A program made the translations under genes and the position numbers. A DNA stretch of 64,000 bases, taken from positions 24,891,848 through 24,955,847 of the forward strand of contig BRKX01000012.1 in NCBI GenBank assembly GCA_026008535.1, in the 5' to 3' direction. Below, in pieces: positions 48,947 through 61,980 of the stretch. Each line of letters begins with the position of its first letter. Position 1 is the stretch's first letter. The notes under the pieces were generated by a model, which did no database searches, was not told where the DNA came from, and worked only from the letters and a program-made list of their open reading frames with translations. The stretch comes from Perilla frutescens. Taxonomy: Eukaryota; Streptophyta; Magnoliopsida; Lamiales; Lamiaceae.

Positions 48947-50754
48947 TCATGAGTGACGAGGTACAATGGTATTTTCATCCGTGCTAAATCTAAAAATTGT
49001 GTTCGCCAAATGGATACGATATCCTTCCATTTCCTTGTCGATTGGCTGCGGCATTTTGGTATTTGTCATGACCATCTCCACAAACTTGAGCGCATGTAGG
49101 CCACAACTAACACCATCATTTTGTTTGTAAACTCCGGCTCCCGCAACTGTTCCAACCTTCCACTCAGTATACTTGGGCTGCAAATCTGTCCGATAATCCC
49201 AATATCCACAATATTTAAGAAGTTGTGGGAGAATGCGCGCCAATGAAACAAAAAAATTGATTCGGGATTTCTTTATCTCTTCTGTCCAGTTTGCCCACGT
49301 GGAGTCATAGATTGCAATTGTGTGCTCGGGAATGCTCACCACACATGTAACCCAATGATCCGAATCAAGATGTGACACAAATACCAACTACATGAAAACA
49401 TTTAAAACAAAATAATTAGTACATAATTATAAAAGATTCAAAGCAAAATACATTTATATAATCACAATATTTTTTACGTACCTTGTTATAATCATACCAA
49501 GGTTTTAGCGGAAGCCACCCTGGTATATGGCCACTCACATATTCTGAGAGACCGAGAAGATCCTCATCAGAGATCATTTGTTCAATCTTCTTATTAAGTT
49601 GCGAAGCTCCTTCAAGGGCATGGTATTGCTCAAATACCTTACGAATCCCTACCTAATGAAACATTATACCAATGTATCCAAATCAGTAATAAAAAAAAAC
49701 ATAAAGACAACTTTATATTGAAAAAACTTTCAATCAATACCATGAATCCTGAGCAAGTTAAAACTAGATCCGTTTTATGTTGTGTTCTACTAGCAAATGC
49801 CGGATTTGTATGAAGTATGCACATGCAAGCATCAATATGTTCATCAGTGAGTTCCCCCCGGCTTCAATAGATCCGTAAAAAAATCAGCCCCTACACCATA
49901 ACCAAGGCCAACATTTCTACTATATTTATAATAACAAAATCAATCAAACATATCTAATATTACGGATCAAAAAAAATTATAAGTTATGAAATTTTATCAT
50001 ATTAATTACTTACAGCTTCTTTGATTGTAGAAACTTGTTAAAATTCGCAAAGCGCTGATCATTTGGAAGAAATGGGCTTGGCAATGCTGCTGATGCTGCC
50101 CTTCTTCTCACTTCTCTAAAATCCAACTTCACTAGAGTGTTGTGAGCAGACAAATGAGTGATATCTCGAATAGGGGTGACGAAAGGAATATGACTCATAC
50201 TCTGAGATGGAGTCCTATGCTGCGTGGAATCATCTACCCCCCAATACTCTCCCGCTGACATTTGGTTCCAAGGGTTAAAAACACTATCACTCCACATTTG
50301 TGTGCTTCCCGTGCATTTCCACAAAGTTTCTTCATTCTCCATCTATGTGCTTCCCGGGCCTTTCCACACATTTTCTTCATTTGGCGTGGACTTTTGTATT
50401 GGGGAATTCCAATGCCCGCTCGCATCTTCTGTGGGCTCTGTGTTTTGTGGGGGATTCCATCCCCATTGATATTGTGGGGGATTCCATCCTCATTCCTCTG
50501 GACTCCTTTCTTCACAATACTATATATTAAATCAAAATAGAAGTAGAAATGTTAAATAACATTCAGAAATAACAACCCTAAAATATAATAACATGTAATT
50601 CTCACATTCACGAACCTGTGAACTTTCGGGCTGATCGAAATTCTCGTAATCACTTCCTTGGCTTCTAAAAAACTGTGGAAGATAAATTATCGGTACAGCT
50701 TTTCGGTCTACTACACCTCCACATGTCTCACCCAATTGTGGGACAACACAATAA
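48947..50754 (-). pseudogene. Ulp1-like cysteine protease (peptidase C48) gene of the MULE, 3' exons
   Basis: Minus-strand exons visible: 50754-50532 (truncated by the copia insertion), about 50515-50010, about 49864-49741, about 49654-49482 and 49387-48947. The last exon holds the protease core: DHWVTCV (His), IAIYDSTW (Asp) and QNDGVSCGLHALKF (Gln and Cys), so the C48 catalytic residues are intact. The exon before it reads KKIEQMISDEDLLGLSEYVSG. Ulp1-family proteases cleave SUMO; copies carried by MULEs (Kaonashi-type) have no settled role. The gene is split from its 5' DUF1985 exon by the 9.3-kb copia element. Confidence 0.75.
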
Positions 50755-52179
50755 TGTTGGGGTTTTTTTGAATTGAACCACCGCATGATCTAATTGGATG
50801 TTCATTAATTCTAATGTCATGTAGATCATAAATTCATGCATCTCATATGTTTTAATTAACCGAGTTTAATTAACATGCAAATCCGGTTTAAACGATTCTA
50901 TTAAAGCGGAAACAAAGAAATCGTAAAACGACTTACAAATCAAACGACGGGTGGAGGATGAGATTAAAGGTCTAATCTTGTTGTTGTGTATGATGATGAT
51001 CGGCGCCCACTAATGCTATTCCACTCCTTGATCTTCTGTTGTATTCCCGGACTGAATCTAGTTTCAGGGTGGGCTGAAATCTACTAGATCGGTATGGAAT
51101 CTGTGGAGATAAAGAGAACACAAGAGGAGCTGAATTGTAACACCCTAAATTTCATCCCCCACCTCCCTATTTATAGGGGAGGTGGTCAAAATTATCAAGC
51201 CCTAAATGTACTGGGCTTGGGCCTCTATCTCTTTTCCAACTCCAGTCCATTAAAGTCATATTGGGCTACAACAGGGATCTAGAAGAATATTAAATTGGCC
51301 TGCTAATTTATTTAATTTCCAATATCCAATAAACTTAGGATATTATTAAATAAATTAAGTATTATTTTTATTCCACTAAAGAAATAATACTGACCTACCA
51401 ATTTAATACATATTTCTGAATATGCTTTCTCCTTTAGTCCAGCCATTCCCCGCGTTTAAGATATAATGCCCATTAATTAATTATGTAAGCTTTTGACAGC
51501 TATAATTAATTAATATCTTATCCTTGAGTAGTACCACACAAGCTTTACTCATGCACGGAATAAATTCCACCTGCAGGGTTTCAGCATGAACTTGCATTTC
51601 CTCAAGGGGACACCATCAAACTGGCGCACCAAGACACGGTGCCCCTACATATTGCATGACCCATCATAAGTGTAAATGTCACAACCCAAGATATCGAGAT
51701 TATTGATCCTTATGAAAGAATCTTACCCTTTGATAAATCAAAGCTACAAACACTACACGTATATGTCTGCCAACACATAGGGGTTAAGAACCCGAACTCT
51801 GTGGATTCTTATTCTCTCATTTAAGGTCAGAATAGAGAATAGAATCCTAAGTAGATCCTCCTCAATACACTTGCCCGTGTATTAGAATAATCAGTTAGTC
51901 AAGACAAACTAACTATCAGATTATCTTACGGTGTACCGATAGCAGGTTCAGTGCCATCTAGACCGTGAGCCTTTCAATACATTACAAGGAACAGATGATA
52001 CGATCTAACCATGTGTTTACCCACACCATATCATCTACAATGTAAGTATAGTGAACATGCATGTAAATATAACAATTTAAATGCAAACAGTGACTGCAAT
52101 TGTATTCATTCTATATCATCATAAAACCATTATTAATAATGTATACAAAAGACAGGTCTTCTAGTATACAAAACCAACA
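50755..52179 (-). repeat. 3' LTR of the complete copia element
   Basis: Preceded on the minus strand by the polypurine tract AAGTGGGAGAT (52180-52190). A promoter-like CTATTTATAGGGG lies at about 51167-51180 on the plus strand. Confidence 0.9.
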
Positions 52180-52254
52180 ATCTCCCACTTATACTTGAAG
52201 CATGTCTTTCAAATATAAAACAAACTGGCTAACTCTCCAACTCTAACTAAAATC

Positions 52255-53620
52255 TCAAACGGCAACCCCGGGTCTGCATCTCACTCCCATTTTCTCCACG
52301 TGACCGTAGAAGGTTTTAGCCGGAAGGCTCTTCATGAATGGATCAGCTAAATTGTCCACCGATGCAATCTTGGCCACTGCCACATCTCCTCTCTTAACGA
52401 TTTCTCGTATAAGATGGTATTTTCTCTCTATGTGTTTACTTGCCTTATGGGCTCTGGGTTCCTTCGAATTTGCCACTGCACCCGAGTTATTACAATATAC
52501 CGTGATACTCTTAGGCAAATCAGGAACCACGCTCAAGTCCAACAAGAAGCTCTTGAGCTAGACGGCCTCTTTTGTAGCCTCAGAAGCAGCTACATATTCG
52601 GCCTCCATAGTGGAATCCGCAATGCATTTCTGCTTTATGCTCCTCCATGCAATGGCTCCGTCTCCCAAGGTAAACACATAGCCTGAGGTAGATTTACTCT
52701 GATCTTTATCGGATTGAAAATCTGAGTCCCTGTAACCCAAAGGCACTAGACTATCAGAGCGGTATACCAGCATATAATCTCGAGTCCTTTTTAGGTACTT
52801 GAGTATATTCTTAACCGCAGTCCAGTGACCTTGTCCAGGGTTAGACTGATATCTGCTTACCATGCCGACTGCATAGCATATATCAGGTCTAGTGCATAAC
52901 ATAGCATACATAAGGCTTCCCACAGCCGAAGCATATGGAACACCCTTCATCTCATCTATCTCAGCCTGTGTGTGGGGACACATATCCTTGGATAGATGAA
53001 TTCCATGCCTGAAAGGTATAAAACCTTTCTTGGAATCCTGCATGTTAAACCTAGCTAGCACTGTGTCGATATATGTCGCCTGGGATAAGCACAACATCTT
53101 TTTCTGGTGATCTCGAATTATCTTAATGCCAAGGACATGTTCGGTTTCTCCTAGATCTTTCATATCGAACTGCTTGGACAACCACACCCTTATGTTAGAT
53201 AATACTTTCTTACTGTTTCCAATAAGTAAGATATCATCAACATATAGCATGAGGAAAGCCACCACGTTTCCGTCACTCTTCTTGTACACATAGCTCTCAT
53301 CCGGACATTGCACGAATCCATATGACTGGATAACCTCGTTAAACCGGATGTTTCAAGACCTTGACGTCTGCTTAAGTCCATAAATGGATCTCTTAAGCTT
53401 GCACACTAAGTGCTCTTAGCCTTCAGCAATGAAACCCTCTGGTTGCTTCATGTGGATGTTTTCCTCAAGACTTCCATTCAGGAAAGCTGTCTTGACATCC
53501 ATCTGCCAAATCTCATAATCCAAATAAGCGGCAATAGACAAGAGAATCCGGATTGACTTAAGCATGGCTACCGGTGAAAAGGTTTCCTCATAATCGATCC
53601 CTTATTTCTGAGTATACCCT
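52255..53620 (-). pseudogene. copia reverse transcriptase and RNase H, 3' half of pol
   Basis: Open stretches 53313-52558 and 52545-52255 plus shorter frames above. The RT carries the box MLYVDDILL (intact DD), followed by GSLMYAMLCTRPDICYAVG. RNase H has STMEAEYVAASEATKEAV, and SKHIERKYHLIREIV with LADPFMKSL. A TAG at about 52555 falls where Trp is usual, and there are stops near 53600 and 53410. Confidence 0.85.
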
Positions 53621-56190
53621 TTCACCACCAATCTTGCTTTGAAGGTTTCAACCTTCCCGTCAGCTCTTCTCTTGCGTTTGTAAACCCACTTACACCCAAT
53701 GGGTTTTACCCCATCCTGTAGTTCTACAAGCTCCCAGACTTGATTGTGATCCATAGATCCAATCTCAGACTCCATTGCAATTTTCCAAGAGTCTGCATCT
53801 TTGTCTTGGATTGCTTCGTCGTAGGTCCTGGGATCCAATTCATTTAGTCCTTTAGGGAAATCCGAAGATTCACCCAAACCAATGAATCTGTCAAGTTGGC
53901 GTACAACCCTCCCACTGCGACGAGGCAGTTCCTGTACTTCTGTGACACGTTGTGCAGTAATTTGTGGTTCCTCTTCTTGTACTGTTGGTGTTAGATTCGA
54001 ATTTTCCCCTCGAAGTTCCTCGAGTGCTATCTCACTTCTTGGCTTGTGATTTATTACATAGTATTCCTTTAAGAATCGAGCATTGGTACTCACAATGATC
54101 TTCTGATCCTTAGGACTATAAAATAAACCACCTTTCGTTCATTTGGGATATCCAACAAATAGTCTAACATCCGTACATGGTGCCAGTTTATCAGCTTCCT
54201 TATCCAGCACATGTGCTGGACTACCCCAAATCCGAAAATGTCCAAGACTGGGCTTCCGTCCAGTCCAAAGTTCTGTGGGCGTAGATGGGACTAATTTTGA
54301 TGGAACCACATTTAGAATATAGGCTGCCATTTCCAGGGCATATCCCCAGAACGAAATAGGCAGATCTGAATAGCTCATCATCGATCTAACCATCTCTAAC
54401 AATGTTCTGTTCTTTCTCTCCGCCACGCCGTTCTGCTGTGGTGTTCCCAGCGCAGTCAACTGGGATGTAATCCCATTCTCTGCTAAGTAGTCCCTAAATT
54501 CATTCGAGAGGTACTCACCACCACGATCAGACCGTAGTGATTTGATACTTTTACCTGTACATTTTTCCACTTCCGCTCTGAATTCTTTGAAAGTCTCAAA
54601 GGATTCTGACTTGCGGCGTAACAGGTATATGTATCCATACCTTGAGTAATCATCAATGAACGTGATGAAATACTTGTACCCTCCTCGAGCCTGAACTGAC
54701 ATAGGGCCATATAAGTCAGAGTGAATAAAATCTAGTACCTCTTCAGATCTATTCCCTTTATCCTTAAAGGGTCGCTTGGTCATTTTACCTTCCAAACAGG
54801 ATTCACACAAAGAGAACGATTCTAGGACCAATGAAGACAAGGGCCCATCATTTACTAGTCTTTGTATCCGTTTAAGGTTAATACGGCCGAGCCTAAGATG
54901 CCAAAGATAGGTTTGATTCATTTCCGAAGGTTCTTTTCGTTTGTTAGGGTTTATGACCGATGTATTCAGTAAATGCATTTGCGTAGTGTTTTGCATAGGA
55001 TTAAGTAAATAAAGATGCCCATCCAATGTACCAGAATAGATAAAACGTTTATCATTAAAGATAACAACCTTGTTATCAAAAGAAACAGAATATCCATCCA
55101 TAAAAAGTTTAGAAACTGAAATTAAGTTTCGCCTAAAACCAGGGACATAAAGACAATCCTTTAAAACTAATATCCTATCACTACTAAAAGATAAGGTTAC
55201 GTCTCCCACTGCAACTGCCGCCACTTTCGTAGCATTGCCCATGTAGACTGAAATCTCTCCATCACTCAGCTGTCTTTTTACCAGGAACCCCTGTAAAGAC
55301 ATGCAAACATGATCAGTAGCTCCAGTATCTACTACCCATGACTGAGTAGAACAAGAAGCTAAACATGTTTCAACGACGAGAGATTGAGACGTACCCTTTT
55401 TCTTCTTCTTGTTAGGACAATCCGCCTTCCAGTGACCTGGCTGGCCGCACTTGAAACACTTTGTCTTTGACTTAAATTCCTCGAGATGAATCTTAGTCTT
55501 AGACTTCTTCACCTTAGGCGCCCCCTCTGCAGCTTTCTTGGGTGCGTTTTTCTTCTTCCTTTTAGTACCGGAAGAAGACGCCCTATTTTCAGCTAGGTGT
55601 GCCTCTGAATTTCCTTTTTGAAGTAACTCAGCCGCATGAAGATCCATGAGCAGTTTAGTCAGGCTGACATCCCTTTTAATCATGTTAAAGTTCAGCCTGA
55701 ACTGCTCAAACCTTGAGGACAGACTATGAAGAACAATGTCGATTTGAGAATCGCCATCCAGCTCTCCACCCAAGGTCTCGATCTCAGCCAGATACCCCAA
55801 CATCGTGAGAACGTGATCCCTAACAGGTGTGGAGTCAGACATTCTCGCATCCATTAGCTTCTTCCTCGCCAAATGGCGTGCCGAGCGATTCTGATGACCG
55901 AAGAGCTGCCTAAGGTTGTACATGATATCATAAGCAGTTTTCATAGGTTCATGCTGATGTTGCAACACATTCAACATAGATGCCAGAATGTAACAGCGCG
56001 CTATCTCATTAGACCTAACCCACTTATCATATGCAACCTTTTGGGCTTCGTCAGAACCCTCATCTGGCTTCTGAGGGCATACCTCTTCAAGTACAAATTT
56101 GTGTCCTTCCGTAGTGAGAACTAGATTAAGGTTTCGAATCCAGTCATTGTAATTTTCACCGATGATATAGAATAACTGAAAAGTAAACAT
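53602..56190 (-). pseudogene. copia gag, protease and integrase (with start of RT)
   Basis: Frame 56190-54139 of 683 codons and frame 54093-53602. Gag has an N-terminal NYNDWIRNLN block and a UBN2-like helical core. A zinc knuckle follows (CFKCGQPGHWKADC, about residue 250). The protease site is WVVDTGATDH, the integrase HLRLGR...CESCLEGK finger, then HSDLYGPM, IDDYSRYGYIYLL, RSDRGGEY and PQQNGVAERKNRT. The second frame reads GYTQK with KARLVVKG at the RT start. Stops at 54139-54141 and near 53600 separate the parts, so the polyprotein is broken despite the young LTRs. Confidence 0.88.
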
Positions 56191-58617
56191 GCAGTACAGT
56201 CACAAACTTTAGGATACTCACATATAATCGTATACCTCAAAAAATTATATGTAATCCACCGACATTTTAAAAATATTTCTTATAAGCCATGTTAGTGTGG
56301 ACGTTTATAAAATTCATCCTTAAACAGGTAAAACCACCTTTAATTTACCTCCAGTCAAATTTCCTTATGACAAGTAAATTAATAGTCGGAAATAACCACG
56401 GTCGTGTAACCTTCAAATTAATAAGCCACGTTAGTGTGGACGTTTATTAATAAATTACACCTAAGTGTGAACACCATCATCTTAGCACCAAGTCCACTAT
56501 TTCGAACTCCCTGCTCTAGTTGGAGGAGTCACTTTGTTCTAGTAGTGTTCTACAGCTATCTTGATAAAGAAGTTTAATTTCTTTAGATAACAGTGATATG
56601 ACACATCCGTTATGGAGGAAGACCTATTGTCAACTCGCATGTCAATCACATCTCAATTAAACCAGATTAATGGAGACCGTTTGAGATTTCTACATACTTT
56701 GGTATGAATCTCTCCCACTTAGTTATTTAAGATTGAGGTTTCATTTTATCCCATTGTAAAACATGCAAACATCACATAAAAGGATAAAAACCATTGCATG
56801 CTTCAAACAACATAATAAGCAATAATAATAAAAACCAACTATCATGGCTTATATCTCATGTTGCTGAATGAGATAAAACTGGAAAGTCAGCTCCGGAACC
56901 TCGGGCATGGCCGCCGCCCTCATCACTGCGCCTCGCCGAAAATCCTAGCTCCAATTAGGATTTCAGGACGTGAATCAGTGATACTTCCTTTCTTGAGCTA
57001 TACTACTCTCCTTCTTTGAGTTGATCTTCAAACTTTTATTCAATATAGAATTTCTATTCCTTAAAGGAAAAAACTAATATATCTAGAATAAAATTACAAC
57101 TCAATGACTTGGTCTAACAGTTTTATTTCTATTACATTAAAACAACATAAAATAAAACCTAGACCTAATCCATGGATTTTCTCATCGATTAAAATCACGT
57201 AGCCAAACCGGCATGCGGCCCATCATACATCCAACATAAATTAAAACATACATCACATAATTAAGGAGCCATGATAGTCGGTAACCCTGCTAACAAGTTA
57301 GTCTACAAAACCAACAATCACAATTACATGATAAGCATAAAATAACATATGATATCCAAACATGACATATTAAATAATATTTGAATTTTTCAATTAATAA
57401 AATTAATTAATTCGATATTATCCACAAGATAAAAATTGAAAATTAAAATAATTATCCACCAATTTTAAACTTGTTAAATTTCAAAAATATCTCTTAAATA
57501 AATCTGGAAATTATTAATAATTATCCACCAAATTTATTTAATATTTTCAAGTTACCCTAATTAAATAATAATTGGATATATTGATATAAATCAAAAATCT
57601 AATCCAAATATTATCCATAAGAATCTAAATCTTCAAGGATAAGGTTTGGAGATTTGATTCCAATCCAAAATCTTCCAAAACTTATCCAAATTTAAAATCT
57701 TATCACAATTGGATTTTGATAATTATTTGTATATATCCAAAATCACCTTATCCAATATTTAATCCCATAGATTTCGAAATTATCCAAATAATAAATTGGA
57801 GATTTGATCCATTTCAAATTCTTCCAAATTTAAAATTCTATTTTCAAATCTATCTAGATTAATATTAGGTAAATCAAGATATACATCAAATAACAACAAA
57901 TCTAAATCCAATATACATAAATTTCAATCCACATCATTAAATAAATTTGGAAATTTAATTTTCATTAAAATTTCCTCCAAATTTAATTTAATAAAACCAA
58001 AAATTACATAAAATAACATATTTGGAAATTTTGACATTAATCAAAAAACTATTCCAAATAAATAACCTAAGTTTCAAAAATACCTAGAATAATAAATCTG
58101 AAAATTTTGATCCACTTCAAAAATTACCAAATTTAAAATTCTATTTTCAAACTTATCTAGATTAGAATTTTGTAACTTTTGATATACATCAAAAATCACC
58201 AAATCCAATTCTAATCACCAAAAATTTCGAACCCTATCCAAATTAAATCTGGAAATTTTGATGTTGATCAAAAATCCATCCAAATTTAATTCTAGGTATT
58301 CGAAAATTTTACAACACAAATTAGGGAATTTAATACATCAAAATTTCGAAAATTTTGATCCAATAATTTTCGAATACCTATTAAAATAAATCTGGAAATT
58401 TTGAACTCATCAAAAATCTAGAATTTTCGAAAATTACAGCAAACCTCAAAACTAGAATTTTCGAACTACATCAAAAATTCATCCAAGTTTTGAATACTAA
58501 CATTCGAAATACATCAACATATAAATCTGAAAATTTAAGCAATATAAATATTTCATCAAATTTATACATATATTTCGAATAAATCTTAGGATTAAATCTA
58601 GAACAGTGCCAAAACCC
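56191..58617 (-). other. long untranslated leader of the complete copia element
   Basis: About 2.4 kb with no coding frame between the primer site and gag. From about 57360 to 58600 it contains many degenerate copies of AAATTTTGA and TCAAAAAT words in an AT-rich background, suggesting old tandem expansion. Confidence 0.6.
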
Positions 58618-58629
58618 GCTCTGATACCA
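58618..58629 (-). promoter_or_regulatory. tRNA-Met primer binding site of the complete copia element
   Basis: Minus strand TGGTATCAGAGC, two bases after the 5' LTR, complementary to initiator tRNA-Met. Confidence 0.9.
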
Positions 58630-58631
58630 GT

Positions 58632-60056
58632 TGTTGGGGTTTTTTTGAATTGAACCACCACAGGATCTAATTGGATGTTCATTAATCCTAATGTCATGTA
58701 GATCATAAATTCATGCATCTCATATGTTTTAATTAACCGAGTTTAATTAACATGCAAATCCGGTTTAAACGATTCTATTAAAGCGGAAGCATAGAAATCG
58801 AAAAACGACTTACAAATCAAACGACGGGTGGAGGACAAGATTAAAGGTCTAATCTTGTTGTTGTGTATGATGATGATCGGCGCCCACTAATGCTATTCCA
58901 CTCCTTGATCTTCTGTTGTATTTCCGGACTGAATCTAGTTTCAGGGTGGGCTGAAATCTACTAGATCGGTATGGAATCTGTGGAGATAAAGAGAACACAA
59001 GAGGAGCTGAATTGTAACACCCCAAATTTCGTCCCCCACCTCCCTATTTATAGGGGAGGTGGTCGAAATTATCACGCCCTAAATGTACTGGGCTTGGGCC
59101 TCTATCTCTTTTCCAACTCCAGTCCATTAAAGTCATATTGGGCTACAACAGGGATCTAGAAGAATATTAAATTGGCCTGCTAATTTATTTAATTTCCAAT
59201 ATCCAATAAACTTAGGATATTATTAAATAAATTAAGTATTATTTTTATTCCACTAAAGAAATAATACTGACCTACCAATTTAATACATATTTCTGAATAT
59301 GCTTTCTCTGTTAGTCCAGCCATTCCCCGCGTTTAAGATATAATGCCCATTAATTAATTATGTAAGCTTCTGACATCTATAATTAATTAATATCTTATCC
59401 TTGAGTAGTACCACACAAGCTTTACTCATGCACGAAATAAATTCCACCTGCAGGGTTTCAGCATGAACTTGCATTTCCTCAAGGGGACACCATCAAACTG
59501 GCGCACCAGGACACGGTGCCCCTACATATTGCACGACCCATCATAAGTGTAAATGTCACAACCCAAGATATCGAGATTATTGATCCTTATGAAAGAATCT
59601 TACCCTTTGATAAATCAAAGCTGCAAACACTACACGTATATGTCCGCCAACACATAGGGGTTAAGAACCCGAACTCTGTGGATTCTTATTCTCTCATTTA
59701 AGGTCAGAATAGAGAATAGAATCCTAAGTAGATCCTCCTCAATACACTTGCCCGTGTATTAGAATAATCAGTTAGTCAAGACAAACTAACTATCAGATTA
59801 TCCTACGGTGTACCGATAGCAGGTTCAGTGCCATCTAGACCGTGAGCCTTTCAATACATTACAAAGAACCGATGATATGATCTAACCATGTGTTTACCCA
59901 CACCATATCATCTACAATGTAAGTATAGTGAACATGCATGTAAATATAACAATTTAAATGCAAACAGTGACTGCAATTGTATTCATTCTATATCATCATA
60001 AAACCATTATTAATAATGTATACAAAAGACAGGTCTTTTAGTATACAAAACCAACA
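58632..60056 (-). repeat. 5' LTR of the complete copia element
   Basis: Same length and ends as its partner at 50755-52179. Confidence 0.9.
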
Positions 60057-60272
60057 AATAAATCCATGCCTATAACAATCACAACTAAATCCATTTAATT
60101 TTATATCTAAAAAAATACATAAAGTAATTATAATGAAGACATAAAATAAATTATTGGATGCCATACCGAAAATGCTAATGAGAATCCATAGATGTGATAT
60201 GCTGGCCTTTTCGAACCTCTCGGTGTGGTGTGTATATTGGTTAAGAAATGTAGAAGCCTTTGATAGGAGTAG

Positions 60273-60912
60273 CTACCCCCACGGAAATGCTTCCCATTCT
60301 TCTTCTTTCTCGATCAACACCCAAATCCAATCATCGAGGGTGTGGCTTGGTTCAAACCCTAGCAACAGATAATACACGAATAAAATTTTGGCAACTTTCA
60401 GATAATCTTGGGGGTCGTCACCAAGCTTCTTATCAATGAAACTTTGCTTCAATTCATCTAAGGACATCTGACGTCCATTGAAAATCCTCTTATATAAGTA
60501 GGAGGATCTAATCCTGTGCTCTTGATTGTGGTCAAAATTTGACGGCCCAAATTTCAAGCCACACACTAGAGCATATTCGAACCGACTAAATTTTAATTTT
60601 TTTCCTTCCAATTTTAAACCACAATTCAGTCCAATCACCACCATCCTTCTTCACTATCTCACGTGTAATGAAATAGTGTACCAACTTATTGCATCTCCCG
60701 GCCTTAGTTGGAAGTTTTAGTAACTCACTAAAACATGAATTTTCAAAATGCCCATACACATCATACTTATCCAATATATATGATATATCATCAATAATAC
60801 TCACACGGTCGTGATTACTTATGGAGTAATTTATATCCATCATTGCCATCCTTTTCCATTCCCATCCATCTTGTATGAAAAAAGTAAGACAATTCAGAAA
60901 ATATATTTGCAC
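60273..60912 (-). pseudogene. DUF1985 exon of the MULE Ulp1 gene
   Basis: Minus strand. Two frames, 60912-60586 and 60644-60273, read continuously across a shift at the A-run near 60595-60602. Contents: SCFSELLKLPTKAGRCNKLV, LVHYFITREI, then WTELWFKIG, FSRFEYALVCGLKFGPSN, and DWIWVLIEKEEEWEAFPWG. This is the plant DUF1985 domain, characteristically fused upstream of a C48 protease in plant MULEs. With the exons at 48947-50754 it forms one gene interrupted by the copia element. The single-base shift suggests it was also mutated. Confidence 0.75.
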
Positions 60913-61079
60913 CTAATCAAGTTACAAAAATTCAGAATTAAATGAGGGCATATTTTAGTTAAATTCTATAATATATAAATATATATATATATATGTGTGT
61001 GTATATATATAAATAAATAATTTTCAAATACATCATATATATTTATAAATTACTAATATAGACAAGATATCTATAGAAA

Positions 61080-61290
61080 CGGGGCTGCGGGGACGAGCCC
61101 ACTCCCTTACGCGCGAGGCCGTGCGCGCAGGCCCGGCGTGCATGCCCCCGCGCGCACGCCCCGCGCGTGGCCCCTGGTGACGTGCTCGCGGGCTTCCGCG
61201 CGCACGCCCCTGCACACGGCCCCTGTGCGCGGGCGGTTGCGCGCGGGCGCCGCGCGCGCGCCCCTGCGCGCGGGCTTCGGCGCGCAGGTA
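61080..61290. repeat. GC/CpG-rich minisatellite island C
   Basis: CGCGCGCACGCCCC-type degenerate repeats about 0.7 kb from the MULE right end, upstream of the DUF1985 exon. Similar composition to islands A and B. Confidence 0.85.
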
Positions 61291-61980
61291 AGAAATTTTG
61301 CCCAGAAAATTTCTTACACTTTGCAAAACTCCAATTTTTCTCCAGAATACAAGTTTATACAATGTGAAGTTCGAAAAATACCTCTAACACTTCGTGACGG
61401 GCATTATGCCTACGAACGTCATTAGAAGATTCTTCACCACTTGCTATTATCACAAATTATAATCTTTAAAAATGGAGAAACCTACAATATAACACATTAT
61501 CCATAATTAAACTAAATCCATAACTGATTTCCACTTTCTGTCTAATTTATGTTCAAATTATGGGTATAACTCAGCAATTTTAAAAAACCCAATTGTTTAG
61601 AAAATCTGACCTTTTCATGTGTTTTGTTTGTTGTAGTTGTAGATGGATGGGCGATGGCGGTCGTCTTAGAGACGGCGTGAGCTGGAATGACGGCGGTGGC
61701 GGTGGACTGTGGGTGGCGGGAACGACGGCGGCGGCGGCGGACCGTGGGTGAATGAGGAGACGGCGTGAGCTATTTTGAGAGAGATGCAGATTTGGGAAGA
61801 AGGGGAGAGAGAGGGCGTGAGCTGTTTGGAGAGAGAGAGAGTCTATTTTTTATTTAAACTTTTTTTTTTTAAATTTAGTAAGGGTATTATAGTATATTTG
61901 GCTAAAAAAATAATATTTCAAATTTTGTGGATAAAAAAAGTTTTTTAAACTTTTGAGTGGCCAAAAGCCCCTATTGTCAC
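61291..61980. other. right subterminal region of the MULE
   Basis: No gene seen. Three copies of GGCGTGAGCT lie near 61670, 61760 and 61815 with GA-rich and GCGG-rich stretches; it probably holds the promoter and leader of the leftward gene. Confidence 0.5.

Larger units (their letters stand above)
50755..60056 (-). mobile_element. complete Ty1/copia element, 9302 bp
   Basis: Two LTRs of 1425 bp each (50755-52179 and 58632-60056), both TGTTGG to CCAACA on the plus strand, flanked by exact AATAA (50750-50754 and 60057-60061). Primer site, gag-pol and polypurine tract are in the expected minus-strand order. The LTRs differ at roughly 30 positions by eye, about 2%, which suggests an age near a million years (inference with a typical plant rate). 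It is the youngest clear insertion in the stack. pol carries several stops. Confidence 0.93.
32196..61980. mobile_element. Ulp1-type (Kaonashi-like) Mutator element with exact 9-bp duplication
   Basis: TTCGACTTT flanks it exactly (32187-32195 and 61981-61989). The termini are imperfect inverse copies: both carry AGCCACT/GGCCACT at about 15-25 bp from the end, followed by T-rich sequence and an AATNCCCTT phrase about 90 bp in. It carries a rightward MuDR-type transposase gene (32890-48309, interrupted) and a leftward DUF1985/Ulp1 gene (60912-48947, interrupted). Removing the insertions (33103-about 45754 and 50755-60056) leaves about 7.8 kb. Confidence 0.85.

Noticed and set aside
51136..51150. 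A TGTAACACCC motif as the start of a separate gypsy LTR
   Set aside because: It lies inside the copia LTR and recurs at the same place in the partner LTR (near 59013), so it is part of that LTR.
61033..61425. Ala/Arg-rich frames on both strands
   Set aside because: Compositional frames on island C.
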